A stretch of DNA of 64,000 nt from Marinobacter nitratireducens. GTDB taxonomy: Bacteria; Pseudomonadota; Gammaproteobacteria; Pseudomonadales; Oleiphilaceae. Position 1 is the stretch's first letter; each line of letters begins with the position of its first letter. The position numbers were made by a program, and so were the translations under genes. The notes under the pieces are model-generated. The model worked only from the letters and a program-made list of their open reading frames with translations, did no database searches and had not been told where the DNA came from. This document shows positions 18,585 to 26,740 of this stretch, one piece after another. Where the stretch lies: the NCBI RefSeq assembly GCF_000708045.1, contig NZ_ANIE01000003.1, positions 744,001 through 808,000 on the forward strand. Direction: 5' to 3'.

Positions 18585-19559
18585 ATGGCCAAGAAAACCC
18601 TGCGCACCCTGGTTGGTGCCTCGTTGCTGGCAGCCGCCGGCCTGGTGCAGGCGCAAGAACCCGCTACCGTTGCCATCACGCAGATCGTCGAACACCCCGC
18701 GCTGGATGCCGTATACCAGGGAGTTAAGGACGAACTCGCCGAGCAGGGTTATAAGGAAGGCGACAACCTGACGGTTATGCACGAAAGCGCACAGGGCAAC
18801 GCCGCCATCGCATCCCAGATTGCCCGCAAGTTCGTGGGTGAAAGCCCAGACGTTATCGTGGCCATTGCGACACCCTCCGCCCAGACCGTTGCCGCAGCAG
18901 CGAGGAACATTCCGGTGGTGTTCTCGGCCGTTACCGATCCGGTCGGCGCCAAGCTGGTAAAAAGCTGGGACAAGCCTGGTGCCAACATCACCGGCGTCAG
19001 CGACATGCTCCCCATCGACAAGCACCTGGACATGCTCCAGCGCGTCATGCCGGATGCCAAGCACATCGGTACCGTTTATAACCCGGGTGAGGCAAACGCG
19101 GTTTCCTTGGTAGAAATGCTTCAGGAAAAACTGGAAGCCCGAGGCCTTACTCTGGAAAAAGCCGCCGCCACCAAGACTTCCGAAGTCCTCGGTGCCGCCC
19201 GCTCCCTGGTGGGCAAGGCCGACGCCATTTACCTGACCACAGATAACACCGTCATCAGCGCCGCAGAAGCGGTGGTGTCCGTTGGCGAGCGCGCCGACAT
19301 TCCCGTATTTGCCGCCGATACGGCTACCGTTGAGCGTGGCGCCGTTGCCGCCATGGGCTTCGACTACTACAACCACGGACGCCAGACCGGCAAGATGGTT
19401 CTGCGGGTTCTGCAAGGCACCAAGCCTGCGGATATCCCGGTTGAGACCATGAGCACGCTTGATCTGTTCGTGAACCCGGCCGCCGCCGAGCGGATGGGCA
19501 TCACTCTCTCCGACGATCTGATCGCGGAAGCCAAGGAAGTCGTCAAGAGCGACAAGTAA
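18585..19559 (+). CDS. ABC transporter substrate-binding protein (TrpX-like)
   Basis: Periplasmic binding protein of 324 residues with a signal peptide ending VQAQ. The opening IVEHPALDAVYQGVKDELAEQGYK and later VVFSAVTDPVGAKLV are characteristic of the ABC_sub_bind (formerly DUF534) family, whose members bind tryptophan or related aromatic amino acids (TrpX). It leads a three-gene operon with permease and ATPase. A GGAGA ribosome binding site precedes the start. Confidence 0.9.
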   Translation: MAKKTLRTLVGASLLAAAGLVQAQEPATVAITQIVEHPALDAVYQGVKDELAEQGYKEGDNLTVMHESAQGNAAIASQIARKFVGESPDVIVAIATPSAQTVAAAARNIPVVFSAVTDPVGAKLVKSWDKPGANITGVSDMLPIDKHLDMLQRVMPDAKHIGTVYNPGEANAVSLVEMLQEKLEARGLTLEKAAATKTSEVLGAARSLVGKADAIYLTTDNTVISAAEAVVSVGERADIPVFAADTATVERGAVAAMGFDYYNHGRQTGKMVLRVLQGTKPADIPVETMSTLDLFVNPAAAERMGITLSDDLIAEAKEVVKSDK

Positions 19560-19570
19560 CGCCTGACCCG

Positions 19571-19605
19571 AACGGGCGGACCCCACAAGGGCCCGCCCGT
19601 TTTCT
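19571..19605 (+). terminator. Intra-operon hairpin after the binding-protein gene
   Basis: AACGGGCGGACCC and GGGCCCGCCCGTT form a long GC stem with a short loop, followed by TTTCTTT. It lies between the binding protein and the permease and likely acts as a partial terminator, keeping permease and ATPase levels below that of the binding protein. Confidence 0.7.
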
Positions 19606-19624
19606 TTCACAGTGAATATTACCC

Positions 19625-20527
19625 ATGCTCAGTGAAATCGCTTTCTACGGTGCCGTTGAAACCGGCCTCATCTACGGCCTGGTTGCCTTCGGCATCTACA
19701 TCTCTTTCCGGGTTCTGGACTTTCCGGACCTGACCGTTGACGGTAGTTTTCCCCTCGGTGCCGCCGTGGCCGCCGTTCTCATCATTAGCGGATGGAATCC
19801 ATGGATTGCCACCGGCGCAGCCGTACTAGCCGGCATGGCCGCCGGTGCGGTGACCGCCATGCTGAACGTCAAGCTGAACATCCTGAACCTGCTGGCGTCC
19901 ATCCTCACCATGATTGCGCTGTATTCCGTGAACCTGCGCATCATGGGCCGCCCGAACGTCGCACTGCTGACCGAAGACACCGTACTCACCCCCTGGTATG
20001 ACCTCGGCCTGGCCTACCATCAGGTACCGGTGCTGCTGTTCATTCTTGTGGTGATTGTCGCCTTTATCCTGCTCTGGCGCTTTATGAAGTCCGAGACCGG
20101 CCTGGCCATGCGGGCCACCGGTGCCAACGCCCGAATGGCCCGCGCCCAGGGCATCGCCACGGGCGGCATGATCATTCTCGGCGTCGCGCTCTCCAACGGT
20201 CTGGTCGGTCTGGCGGGGGCGCTGTTTGCGCAGAGCCAGGGCGCAGCGGACGTCACCATGGGCGTGGGCGTGATCGTTATTGGCCTGGCCTCACTGATTG
20301 GTGGTGAAGCGGTGATTACACCCTCAACGGTTGTACGCGCCCTGCTTGCCTGTGTCTTCGGCGCCATCATCTACCGCCTCGCCATCGCGTTTGCCCTCAA
20401 TGCAGACGTTCTCGGCCTGCAAGCGCAGGACCTCAACCTGATCACCGCCGTGCTCGTGACCCTGGCCATCGTTCTGCCTGGCGTACGCACTTCAGTGATG
20501 AGCAAACTTTCCCGGAAAAAGGCGTAA
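19625..20527 (+). CDS. ABC transporter permease (TrpY-like)
   Basis: Integral membrane subunit of 300 residues with eight or nine hydrophobic segments and the branched-chain/ribose-type permease segment GLAMRATGANARMARAQGI. The same family partners DUF534-type binding proteins. It follows the hairpin at 19571 and precedes the ATPase gene by nine bases. The substrate is inferred only from the binding protein. Confidence 0.88.
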   Translation: MLSEIAFYGAVETGLIYGLVAFGIYISFRVLDFPDLTVDGSFPLGAAVAAVLIISGWNPWIATGAAVLAGMAAGAVTAMLNVKLNILNLLASILTMIALYSVNLRIMGRPNVALLTEDTVLTPWYDLGLAYHQVPVLLFILVVIVAFILLWRFMKSETGLAMRATGANARMARAQGIATGGMIILGVALSNGLVGLAGALFAQSQGAADVTMGVGVIVIGLASLIGGEAVITPSTVVRALLACVFGAIIYRLAIAFALNADVLGLQAQDLNLITAVLVTLAIVLPGVRTSVMSKLSRKKA

Positions 20528-20536
20528 GGGGGCGAC

Positions 20537-21331
20537 ATGATCAGTGCAAGCGATCTCCGGCTGACCTTTGGTAAAGGAACGCCTCTGGAAAACCCCGCAC
20601 TCCGGGGCATGAGCCTGACGGTTAACCAGGGCGAATTCGTTACCGTGATCGGCAGTAACGGTGCCGGCAAGTCCACCTTCCTGAACGCCCTCGCCGGCGA
20701 AGTGATGGTGGACAGCGGCGAAATCATCGTCGATAACACCGACGTCACCAAACTGCCCACTCACAAGCGCGCCAACCGGGTTGCCCGCGTGTTCCAGGAT
20801 CCGCTGGCCGGCACCTGTGAAGGCCTGTCCATTGAGGAAAACCTGGCCCTGGCGATCAAGCGCGGCCAGCGCCGCGGGCTCACCGCCGCGGTCAAAAAGC
20901 AGTACATGGAAAAATTCCGGGACAGTCTTTCCTCCCTGAAACTGGGTCTGGAAAACCGGCTCGGCGACAAAATGGGCCTGCTCTCCGGTGGCCAACGCCA
21001 GGCTGTCAGCCTGCTGATGGCGAGCCTCACGCCCTCCAGCATCCTGCTGCTGGATGAGCACACCGCCGCCCTGGACCCGAAAACCGCCGCTTTCGTTCTG
21101 GAGCTGACGGAGAAGATCATTGAGGAGCAGAAGCTTACTGCCCTGATGGTCACCCACAGCATGAAGCAGGCGCTGGAAGTTGGCAGCCGCACCGTGATGC
21201 TGCATCAGGGACAAGTGGTTTTCGACATCGCCGGTAAGGAACGGGAAGGTTTGGAAGTCAAAGATCTTCTTGGTCTGTTTGAAAAACAGCGTGGCCTTTC
21301 CGTGGATGACGACAGCCTTCTGCTGGGCTGA
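20537..21331 (+). CDS. ABC transporter ATP-binding protein (TrpZ-like)
   Basis: ATPase of the three-gene importer, 264 residues. Walker A GSNGAGKST, signature LSGGQRQAV and Walker B ILLLDEHTAALDP are clear. The His in DEHTAALDP, where most ABC ATPases have Pro, is usual for this subfamily. It ends just before a strong bidirectional terminator. Confidence 0.92.
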   Translation: MISASDLRLTFGKGTPLENPALRGMSLTVNQGEFVTVIGSNGAGKSTFLNALAGEVMVDSGEIIVDNTDVTKLPTHKRANRVARVFQDPLAGTCEGLSIEENLALAIKRGQRRGLTAAVKKQYMEKFRDSLSSLKLGLENRLGDKMGLLSGGQRQAVSLLMASLTPSSILLLDEHTAALDPKTAAFVLELTEKIIEEQKLTALMVTHSMKQALEVGSRTVMLHQGQVVFDIAGKEREGLEVKDLLGLFEKQRGLSVDDDSLLLG

Positions 21332-21350
21332 AGCCAACGGCTATGCCACA

Positions 21351-21378
21351 AAAAAAGCGGGGCCAGGCCCCGCTTTTT
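21351..21378. terminator. Bidirectional Rho-independent terminator
   Basis: A perfect stem GCGGGGCC/GGCCCCGC with a one-base centre is flanked by A6 on the left and T7 on the right, so it can stop transcription from both the ABC operon (plus) and the FilA-like gene (minus). Confidence 0.93.
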
Positions 21379-21397
21379 TATGCGCTTGAGATCGCGA

Positions 21398-22216
21398 TCA
21401 GTGACCGTAGATCCGCATCGCCGTGTTGGTAATTGCCAGGTTATCCATAGCAATGGAACCAATCGACGTACCACCCACAATCACACCACCGACGCGGATA
21501 TCCGCCTCGAAGGTATTGAGGTCGATCGCCAGGCTATCCACGCCGGCGTTGTTCGGCGCCTTGTAGATATCCATGTCGACATTGGCGAACAGATCCAGCG
21601 GCTGAGGCGCCTGCAGATCATAGTTCGCACCGGTGAGCTGGAAGTCCTCGATACCAAGTGCCAGGAATGGAACATCAAAGTCCATGTCATCGATGGCGAT
21701 GTCGGTCTGGAAGTTCAGCTTATCCGTCGCGGTATCCACACGGATCGTGCCGGAGCCGATCAGCGCGTCCATCCGGAAGTTATCCAGGATGGTGGTGCTG
21801 TCAGCAGACACAGCGCTGGTCAGGTTCCAGGCGCCAGTGGCTACGGTCAGATCCACCGCACCGAACGCCATCGGCAGAATGTTGATGATGGCATCACCAT
21901 CCTGGGCGATATCAATGTTGATACGCACGTTATCCAGCAGATCAGACGGCGCACCACCAGTGAGATTGAACCCCAGCTCGGCAAAGTAGTCCGTCCGGTT
22001 GCCACCACCGACGGAGATGTCGTTCACTTCCAGTGAACCTTCATCGGTGTAGATGAACCGGTCGATGTTGACCTTGGTTTCGAGCTCAATGGTCACACCG
22101 GCCTGACCGGTAATGTTTCCCATCGAGGCTTCGTCCAGCATTTGAATCTCCGCCATGGCCACGGGTGGCGCACCCGCAACACACAGCGCCAGCAAAGAAG
22201 GTTTCAGGCCTTTCAT
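21398..22216 (-). CDS. FilA-like / DUF6160 secreted protein
   Basis: 272-residue secreted protein. After a signal peptide (cleavage near AMA) it has the conserved opening EIQMLDEASMGNITGQAGVTIEL, which marks the FilA/DUF6160 family known from putative pilus-associated or surface proteins. The rest is a beta-rich repeat of Asp/Asn/Thr segments with no cysteine in the mature part. The start at 22216 has an AAGGAAA ribosome binding site; a longer reading from 22324 was rejected. Function is not established. Confidence 0.75.
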   Translation of the reverse strand: MKGLKPSLLALCVAGAPPVAMAEIQMLDEASMGNITGQAGVTIELETKVNIDRFIYTDEGSLEVNDISVGGGNRTDYFAELGFNLTGGAPSDLLDNVRINIDIAQDGDAIINILPMAFGAVDLTVATGAWNLTSAVSADSTTILDNFRMDALIGSGTIRVDTATDKLNFQTDIAIDDMDFDVPFLALGIEDFQLTGANYDLQAPQPLDLFANVDMDIYKAPNNAGVDSLAIDLNTFEADIRVGGVIVGGTSIGSIAMDNLAITNTAMRIYGH

Positions 22217-22373
22217 TTGTTGTTTCCTTTTATAGTGGTTATCACTTCCTGTGGGCCACTGCATAAATCGACGCCACGTTAATACTTTAGCGACACGTTG
22301 TCGTTGGGTACGTGCAGGTGTCACATACTTAGTTCAGACTTCAAACGAACCCGCTGAAGAGTCCATTTTTTAA

Positions 22374-22389
22374 CCACAAGATATAGTGG
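22374..22389 (+). promoter_or_regulatory. Candidate NrdR box 1 upstream of nrdJab
   Basis: CCACAAGATATAGTGG is a near-palindrome matching the NrdR box pattern (ACACWATATATWGTGT type). It is the leftmost of several such sites in the 584-base gap between the FilA-like gene and nrdJa. NrdR is the general repressor of bacterial ribonucleotide reductase genes. Confidence 0.55.
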
Positions 22390-22499
22390 CAAGCGCCTAC
22401 ACCGCCGCAAACCCGCCAACGGCGGCATTTCCTCGGGATGCAAGCCCACTTTGATTGATTTTCTTTGCGCCATCGCGCTCTTCAATAGTTCCGTTCTTA

Positions 22500-22556
22500 T
22501 TCACAGACCACTATATCCTGTTATACTTTCCAAAAAATAAGCCCACATATAGGGCC
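22500..22556 (+). promoter_or_regulatory. nrdJab promoter with paired NrdR boxes
   Basis: TTCACA (-35, 22500-22505) and TATACT (-10, 22522-22527) are separated by 16 bases; each matches five of six consensus bases. A NrdR-like box CCACTATATCCTGT (22508-22523 region) fills the spacer, and a second, weaker one (CCCACATATAGGG, 22541-22556) lies just downstream with box centres 33 bases apart, about three helical turns, as expected for cooperative NrdR binding. No cobalamin riboswitch was seen in the rest of the gap, despite the B12-dependent enzyme. Confidence 0.6.
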
Positions 22557-22673
22557 ACAGACTTCCAAGCCACATAGCCTGCGAGCTGTGGGGCAATCGG
22601 CCACAGCCAGGCCGACAACAATGATCCAAAGCTAAAACAGACTCCGATACGTATGCCTCATGGCATCGTGCGG

Positions 22674-22689
22674 CCACCATATCTAGTGG
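22674..22689 (+). promoter_or_regulatory. Candidate NrdR box 3 in the nrdJa leader
   Basis: CCACCATATCTAGTGG is a near-perfect palindrome close to the NrdR box pattern. It lies about 110 bases upstream of the nrdJa start, inside the expected transcript leader, and has no obvious partner box at the usual 31-33-base distance. Confidence 0.45.
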
Positions 22690-22800
22690 TTGCACACAAA
22701 CAATCGGACAATCTGACAAAAACGTGAATTTGAAGGGGTACAGGCTGTCCAAACGACAGTGCTGTCAAATCAGTACATACTGGGAAGACCGAGGGTGGCA

Positions 22801-24939
22801 ATGAACGCTAAGGCACAGGCAGTGATCACAACGATTCCGATGCAGGAAGCTTCGCTCGACATCTGGAACAGCAAATATCAGCTGAAAACCAAGACTGGCG
22901 AGCCCGTAGACAAAGACATCAACGCGACCTACGAGCGGGTGGCCAAAGCCCTCGCGGAAGTCGAGAACAAGTCCGTGCGCACCAAGCACATGAAAGACTT
23001 CATCTGGGCGTTGCAGAACGGTGCCATTCCGGCGGGCCGTATTACGTCCAACGCCGGCGCGGAAGCTCACAAGCCTGCCACCTCCACCATTAACTGCACC
23101 GTGTCCGGAACCGTTCACGATTCCATGAACGACATCCTGGAGAAAAACCACGAAGCGGGCCTGACCCTCAAGGCCGGCTGCGGTATTGGTTACGAGTTCT
23201 CTACCCTGCGCCCACGCGGTGCTTACGTTGCGGGTGCCGGCGCCACCACCTCCGGCCCGCTGTCCTTCATGGATATCTTCGACCGCATGTGCTTCACCGT
23301 GTCTTCTGCCGGTGGCCGCCGCGGTGCCCAGATGGCCACCTTCGACATTCACCACCCGGACATCATCGAATTCATCCAGGCCAAGCGTGAAGACGGTCGC
23401 CTGCGCCAGTTCAACCTGTCCCTGCTGATCACCGAAGACTTCATCGAAGCCGTTCGCAACGGCGACGACTGGCACCTCTCCTTCCCTGTCACCCAGAAGG
23501 AAGCCGAAGAAGAAGGCCTGGACCTGGCCGACGCTTCCCAGTTCCTGTACCGCGACTTCCCGGTTCTAGATGGCTACGTCGTTAACGACGAAGGCAAAGT
23601 TGCCTGCCGCATCTACAAAACCGTGAAAGCCCAGTTCATCTGGGACACCATCATGACCAGCACCTACGACTACGCCGAGCCAGGATTCATCCTGATCGAC
23701 AAGGTCAACCAGATGAATAACAACTGGTTCTGCGAAGACATCCGCGCCACCAACCCCTGTGGCGAGCAGCCCCTGCCCCCTTACGGCAGCTGCCTGCTGG
23801 GCTCCGTGAACCTGACCAAATTCGTGGACTACCCGTTCACCGAGAAGGCCAGCTTCAACTACGAGAAGTACCGCAAGGTTGTGGGCATCTTCACCCGCAT
23901 GCTGGACAACGTGGTCGAGATCAACGGCCTGCCGCTGCCTGAGCAGCGCCACGAGATCACCCACAAGCGCCGCCACGGCATGGGCATCCTCGGCCTGGGT
24001 TCCACCCTCGCCATGCTCCGCATGCCCTACGGTTCTGACGAATCCGTTGCCTTCACCGAAGAAGTCGTCCGCGAGATGGCCGTGGAAGGCTGGCGCCAGT
24101 CCCTCTCCCTGGCGGAAGAGAAAGGCGTTGCCCCGGTGATGGACGAAGACTTCGAAATCACCCCGAAGATGATGGCCAAGCGCCCGCAACTGGCCGAAGA
24201 CGGCTACAAGATCGGTGACGTACTGAAAGGCAAGCTGCTTCACGCCAAGTACAGCCACTACATGCAGGAAATCGCCAAGGTAGAGCCGGAGCTGGTGAAG
24301 CAACTGGCTGAGAAAGGTGGCCGCTTTACCCACCACACCTCCATCGCGCCGACCGGCACCATCAGCCTGTCACTGGCCAACAACGCCAGTAACGGTATCG
24401 AGCCGAGCTTCTCGCACCACTACGCCCGTAACATCATCCGGGAAGGTCGCAAGACCAAAGAAAAAGTGGACGTGTTCTCCTTCGAACTGCTGGCCTACCG
24501 CCAGCTGGTGAACCCGGGCGCCATGCCGTTCTCCGAGGAAGAAGACAAGAAACTGCCGAGCTACTTCACCACCTCTGACGACGTAACGCCGCAGCAGCAC
24601 GTGGATATCCAGGCCGCTGCCCAGAAGTGGGTAGATTCCTCGATTTCCAAAACGGCCAACGTTCCTACAGAATTCCCGTATCCGGACTTCAAGGGCATTT
24701 ACCTCTACGCCTACGACAAGGGCCTGAAAGGCTGCACCACCTTCCGCTTCAACCCGGAAGCCTTCCAGGGCGTACTGGTAAAAGAGAAAGACCTTGAGAA
24801 CACCCTATACGAGTTCACCCTGGACGACGGCAGCAAAGTAACGCTGCGTGGAAACGAACAGGTAGAATACGACGGTGAAACCCACACCGCCGCCAACCTG
24901 TTTGATGCCCTCAAAGAAGGCACCTACGGCAAGTACTGA
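22801..24939 (+). CDS. nrdJa: Adenosylcobalamin-dependent ribonucleotide reductase, large subunit (NrdJa)
   Basis: Catalytic subunit of class II ribonucleotide reductase, making deoxyribonucleotides without oxygen or a tyrosyl radical subunit. Radical-site loop NPCGEQPLPPYGSCLLGSVN and the redox cysteine region TSTINCTVSGTVHDS are visible, as is TGTISL near the C-terminus. At 712 residues it matches the Pseudomonas NrdJa, which lacks the C-terminal domain supplied by NrdJb. The start at 22801 follows GAGGGTGG; an upstream in-frame start at 22759 was rejected. nrdJb begins 27 bases after its stop. Confidence 0.94.
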   Translation: MNAKAQAVITTIPMQEASLDIWNSKYQLKTKTGEPVDKDINATYERVAKALAEVENKSVRTKHMKDFIWALQNGAIPAGRITSNAGAEAHKPATSTINCTVSGTVHDSMNDILEKNHEAGLTLKAGCGIGYEFSTLRPRGAYVAGAGATTSGPLSFMDIFDRMCFTVSSAGGRRGAQMATFDIHHPDIIEFIQAKREDGRLRQFNLSLLITEDFIEAVRNGDDWHLSFPVTQKEAEEEGLDLADASQFLYRDFPVLDGYVVNDEGKVACRIYKTVKAQFIWDTIMTSTYDYAEPGFILIDKVNQMNNNWFCEDIRATNPCGEQPLPPYGSCLLGSVNLTKFVDYPFTEKASFNYEKYRKVVGIFTRMLDNVVEINGLPLPEQRHEITHKRRHGMGILGLGSTLAMLRMPYGSDESVAFTEEVVREMAVEGWRQSLSLAEEKGVAPVMDEDFEITPKMMAKRPQLAEDGYKIGDVLKGKLLHAKYSHYMQEIAKVEPELVKQLAEKGGRFTHHTSIAPTGTISLSLANNASNGIEPSFSHHYARNIIREGRKTKEKVDVFSFELLAYRQLVNPGAMPFSEEEDKKLPSYFTTSDDVTPQQHVDIQAAAQKWVDSSISKTANVPTEFPYPDFKGIYLYAYDKGLKGCTTFRFNPEAFQGVLVKEKDLENTLYEFTLDDGSKVTLRGNEQVEYDGETHTAANLFDALKEGTYGKY

Positions 24940-24966
24940 TCCGGGAACCGACACAGGACAACGAAC

Positions 24967-25662
24967 ATGACAGTCAAAATCAGCAATCAGATCGTCGGCT
25001 ACCGCGTTAAGAAAGCCGACGCAGACGCAACCGAGCACCAGGCACCGGTACACGCGGAAACCAAACCCGTTGAGATGAACGAAAACATCGAACGGCCGGA
25101 CTTCCTGCTGGGTACCACCTACAAGATCAAGCCGCCGGTGGCCGAGCACGCGATGTACATCACCATCAACGACATCCTGCTCAACGAAGACACCGACCAC
25201 GAGAGCCGGCAGCCGTACGAAGTGTTCATCAACTCCAAGTCCATGGAGCACTTCCAGTGGGTTATCGCCCTCACCCGCGTTATCTCTGCGGTATTCCGCA
25301 AAGGTGGCGACGTGACCTTCCTGGTGGAAGAGCTGCGCTCCGTGTACGACCCGAACGGCGGCTACTTCAAGAAAGGCGGCGTATTCATGCCCTCCCTGGT
25401 GGCTGAAATCGGCGCCGTCATCGAGAAGCACCTGAAGGCCATCGGCCTGCTGGAAAACGACGAACTCAGCGAAACCACCAAGCGCATCCTCGCGGAAAAG
25501 CGCGCCGAGTTCGAAGCCAGCCAGAGCACAGCCACGAACGACGACACTAGTAACGACTACCCCGCCAACGCCACCATGTGCGGCAAGTGCAACACCAAGG
25601 CGGTGATCGTGATGGACGGCTGCGCCACCTGCCTCTCCTGCGGCGACAGCAAGTGCGGTTGA
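24967..25662 (+). CDS. nrdJb: Ribonucleotide reductase class II accessory subunit NrdJb
   Basis: 231-residue partner of NrdJa. It includes the conserved region ISRVI-like ALTRVISAVFRKGGDVTFLVEEL and a cysteine-rich tail, MCGKCNTKAVIVMDGCATCLSCGD, with three or four CxxC pairs. In Pseudomonas aeruginosa the split-gene NrdJb is required with NrdJa; the cysteine tail is thought to relay electrons from thioredoxin. A rho-independent terminator follows at 25689. The cassette array begins immediately after that. Confidence 0.92.
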   Translation: MTVKISNQIVGYRVKKADADATEHQAPVHAETKPVEMNENIERPDFLLGTTYKIKPPVAEHAMYITINDILLNEDTDHESRQPYEVFINSKSMEHFQWVIALTRVISAVFRKGGDVTFLVEELRSVYDPNGGYFKKGGVFMPSLVAEIGAVIEKHLKAIGLLENDELSETTKRILAEKRAEFEASQSTATNDDTSNDYPANATMCGKCNTKAVIVMDGCATCLSCGDSKCG

Positions 25663-25688
25663 GGTGATTGACTGCAGTGAGTGACGAG

Positions 25689-25719
25689 AAGGCCTGGAGT
25701 GAAAACTTCGGGCCTTTTT
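25689..25719 (+). terminator. Rho-independent terminator of nrdJab
   Basis: A 12-bp stem (AAGGCCTGGAGT with ACTTCGGGCCTT, GA/GT wobbles) closed by a GAAA loop is followed by TTTTT. It ends the conserved chromosomal operon; AT-richer cassette DNA begins right afterwards. Confidence 0.88.
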
Positions 25720-25724
25720 GTTTG

Positions 25725-26003
25725 GTGGGCTGGAAACGTGATCGGCTTGATCGAAAAGGCCGTGATATCAGGAAAACCGAGCGTGGTGATCGTTTTTATC
25801 GAAGCTCTGAGCAAGAGCTTTGGATTCAATCTGTTGAATCTGAAGCACTTTTAATTAGATTGAGAAGTGGTCATAGTGAATATTTGGTCGGGAAATATGA
25901 TCATCGCGACTGCTATACAAATGTTATGCATATAGAGGGAGTTGAATGTTCTTTGATCCGGAATTTATCGCAAAGGTGGAAGAGAAACCTATCGAAGGTC
26001 TAG
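25725..26003 (+). CDS. Possible small protein upstream of the first clear cassette gene
   Basis: A 92-residue frame with GTG start at 25725, encoding a charged protein (RFYRSSEQELWIQSVES...). The frame can be read further upstream through the nrdJb terminator, which would be unusual, and it overlaps the next gene by 58 bases in another frame. It looks protein-like, with alternating hydrophobic residues, but has no recognised family and no clear ribosome binding site. It may be a decayed or frameshifted start of the first cassette. Confidence 0.3.
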   Translation: MGWKRDRLDRKGRDIRKTERGDRFYRSSEQELWIQSVESEALLIRLRSGHSEYLVGKYDHRDCYTNVMHIEGVECSLIRNLSQRWKRNLSKV

Positions 26004-26647
26004 TCGAGGCATGCAAGAGGGCACTCGCTGCGCAAGATGAACTAGACAACAGAGAAGAATGGACTGATGAGGAGCATGAATTACTGTGGGACGCATCGAC
26101 ATTCGTGGATTTAATAATAAAAGCTAACGAAATAGATTTAGATTTGGAGCTTCCTGAGCCATCGATAAATATTCACGAGAACTGCAGTGCTCTTAGAATA
26201 TATCTTGAGGAGGTTGAAAAATCTCTACGAGGGGAAGCTACAAAGTTAAAAATAAATTCCTTTAAAAGGCGGTATGACAACGTGCTTAAGTCATCATTCG
26301 CCTATGAGTTTACACAAGGTGATCTTGAGCGTGTGCAATTGCTCATCAATGAGATCAGATCGCATCTCTCAGAGGTTGAGCATCTAGACCCGGGACATAA
26401 GCAACGTCTTCTAAAAAGACTAGAGAATTTACAGGCTGAGTTGCACAAACGTGTCTCGGATCTTGATAGGTTCTGGGGATTGGTAGGCGACGCAGGAGTG
26501 GTTCTCGGAAAGCTTGGTAAAGACGCCAAGCCAATTGTAGACAGAATAAGAGAAGTTGCAGAAATTGTGTGGAAAACACAGGCACGGACAGAAGAATTGC
26601 CCAGCGGCACCGACAATCCGGTTTTAGAGCAGAAAACTGATGCATAA
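25946..26647 (+). CDS. Cassette protein, helical, unknown function
   Basis: 233-residue protein with a GGGAG ribosome binding site before the ATG. It is almost entirely helical and charged, with coiled-coil-like stretches (about residues 80-110 and 125-180, with many Leu/Glu/Lys/Arg heptads), no signal peptide and no membrane segment. A Gly-rich segment WGLVGDAGVVLGKLGKDAK precedes a final helix. Its stop codon TAA lies inside the first box of the attC at 26642. It resembles the unannotated proteins common in integron cassettes; no function is proposed. Confidence 0.7.
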   Translation: MFFDPEFIAKVEEKPIEGLVEACKRALAAQDELDNREEWTDEEHELLWDASTFVDLIIKANEIDLDLELPEPSINIHENCSALRIYLEEVEKSLRGEATKLKINSFKRRYDNVLKSSFAYEFTQGDLERVQLLINEIRSHLSEVEHLDPGHKQRLLKRLENLQAELHKRVSDLDRFWGLVGDAGVVLGKLGKDAKPIVDRIREVAEIVWKTQARTEELPSGTDNPVLEQKTDA

Positions 26648-26725
26648 CCAGTGCAGGCACGGCGACGCCCATTACATTGCGCCTTCGGCTCCACTCCATG
26701 GGCGCGCATGCTGCAGGCGTTAGCT
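26642..26725 (+). repeat. attC site 1
   Basis: Starts GCATAAC (26642-26648) and ends GTTAGCT (26719-26725), 84 bases. The arms pair imperfectly: GTGCAGGCACGG...GCCCAT on the left with ATGGGC...GCTGCAGGC on the right. The central loop holds the CGCCTTCGGCTCC segment. The stop of the previous gene is inside the first box. Confidence 0.85.
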
Positions 26726-26740
26726 GTAGAGAGGGTTCGA

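Noticed and set aside
22560..22800. Cobalamin riboswitch ahead of the B12-dependent reductase
   Set aside because: The region was read for the conserved B12-box pattern (GCCACTG) and pairing core and neither was found.
25668..25724. Extension of the first cassette frame upstream through the nrdJb terminator
   Set aside because: A real gene should not begin inside a strong terminator hairpin; the start was placed at 25725 at the earliest and even that is doubtful.
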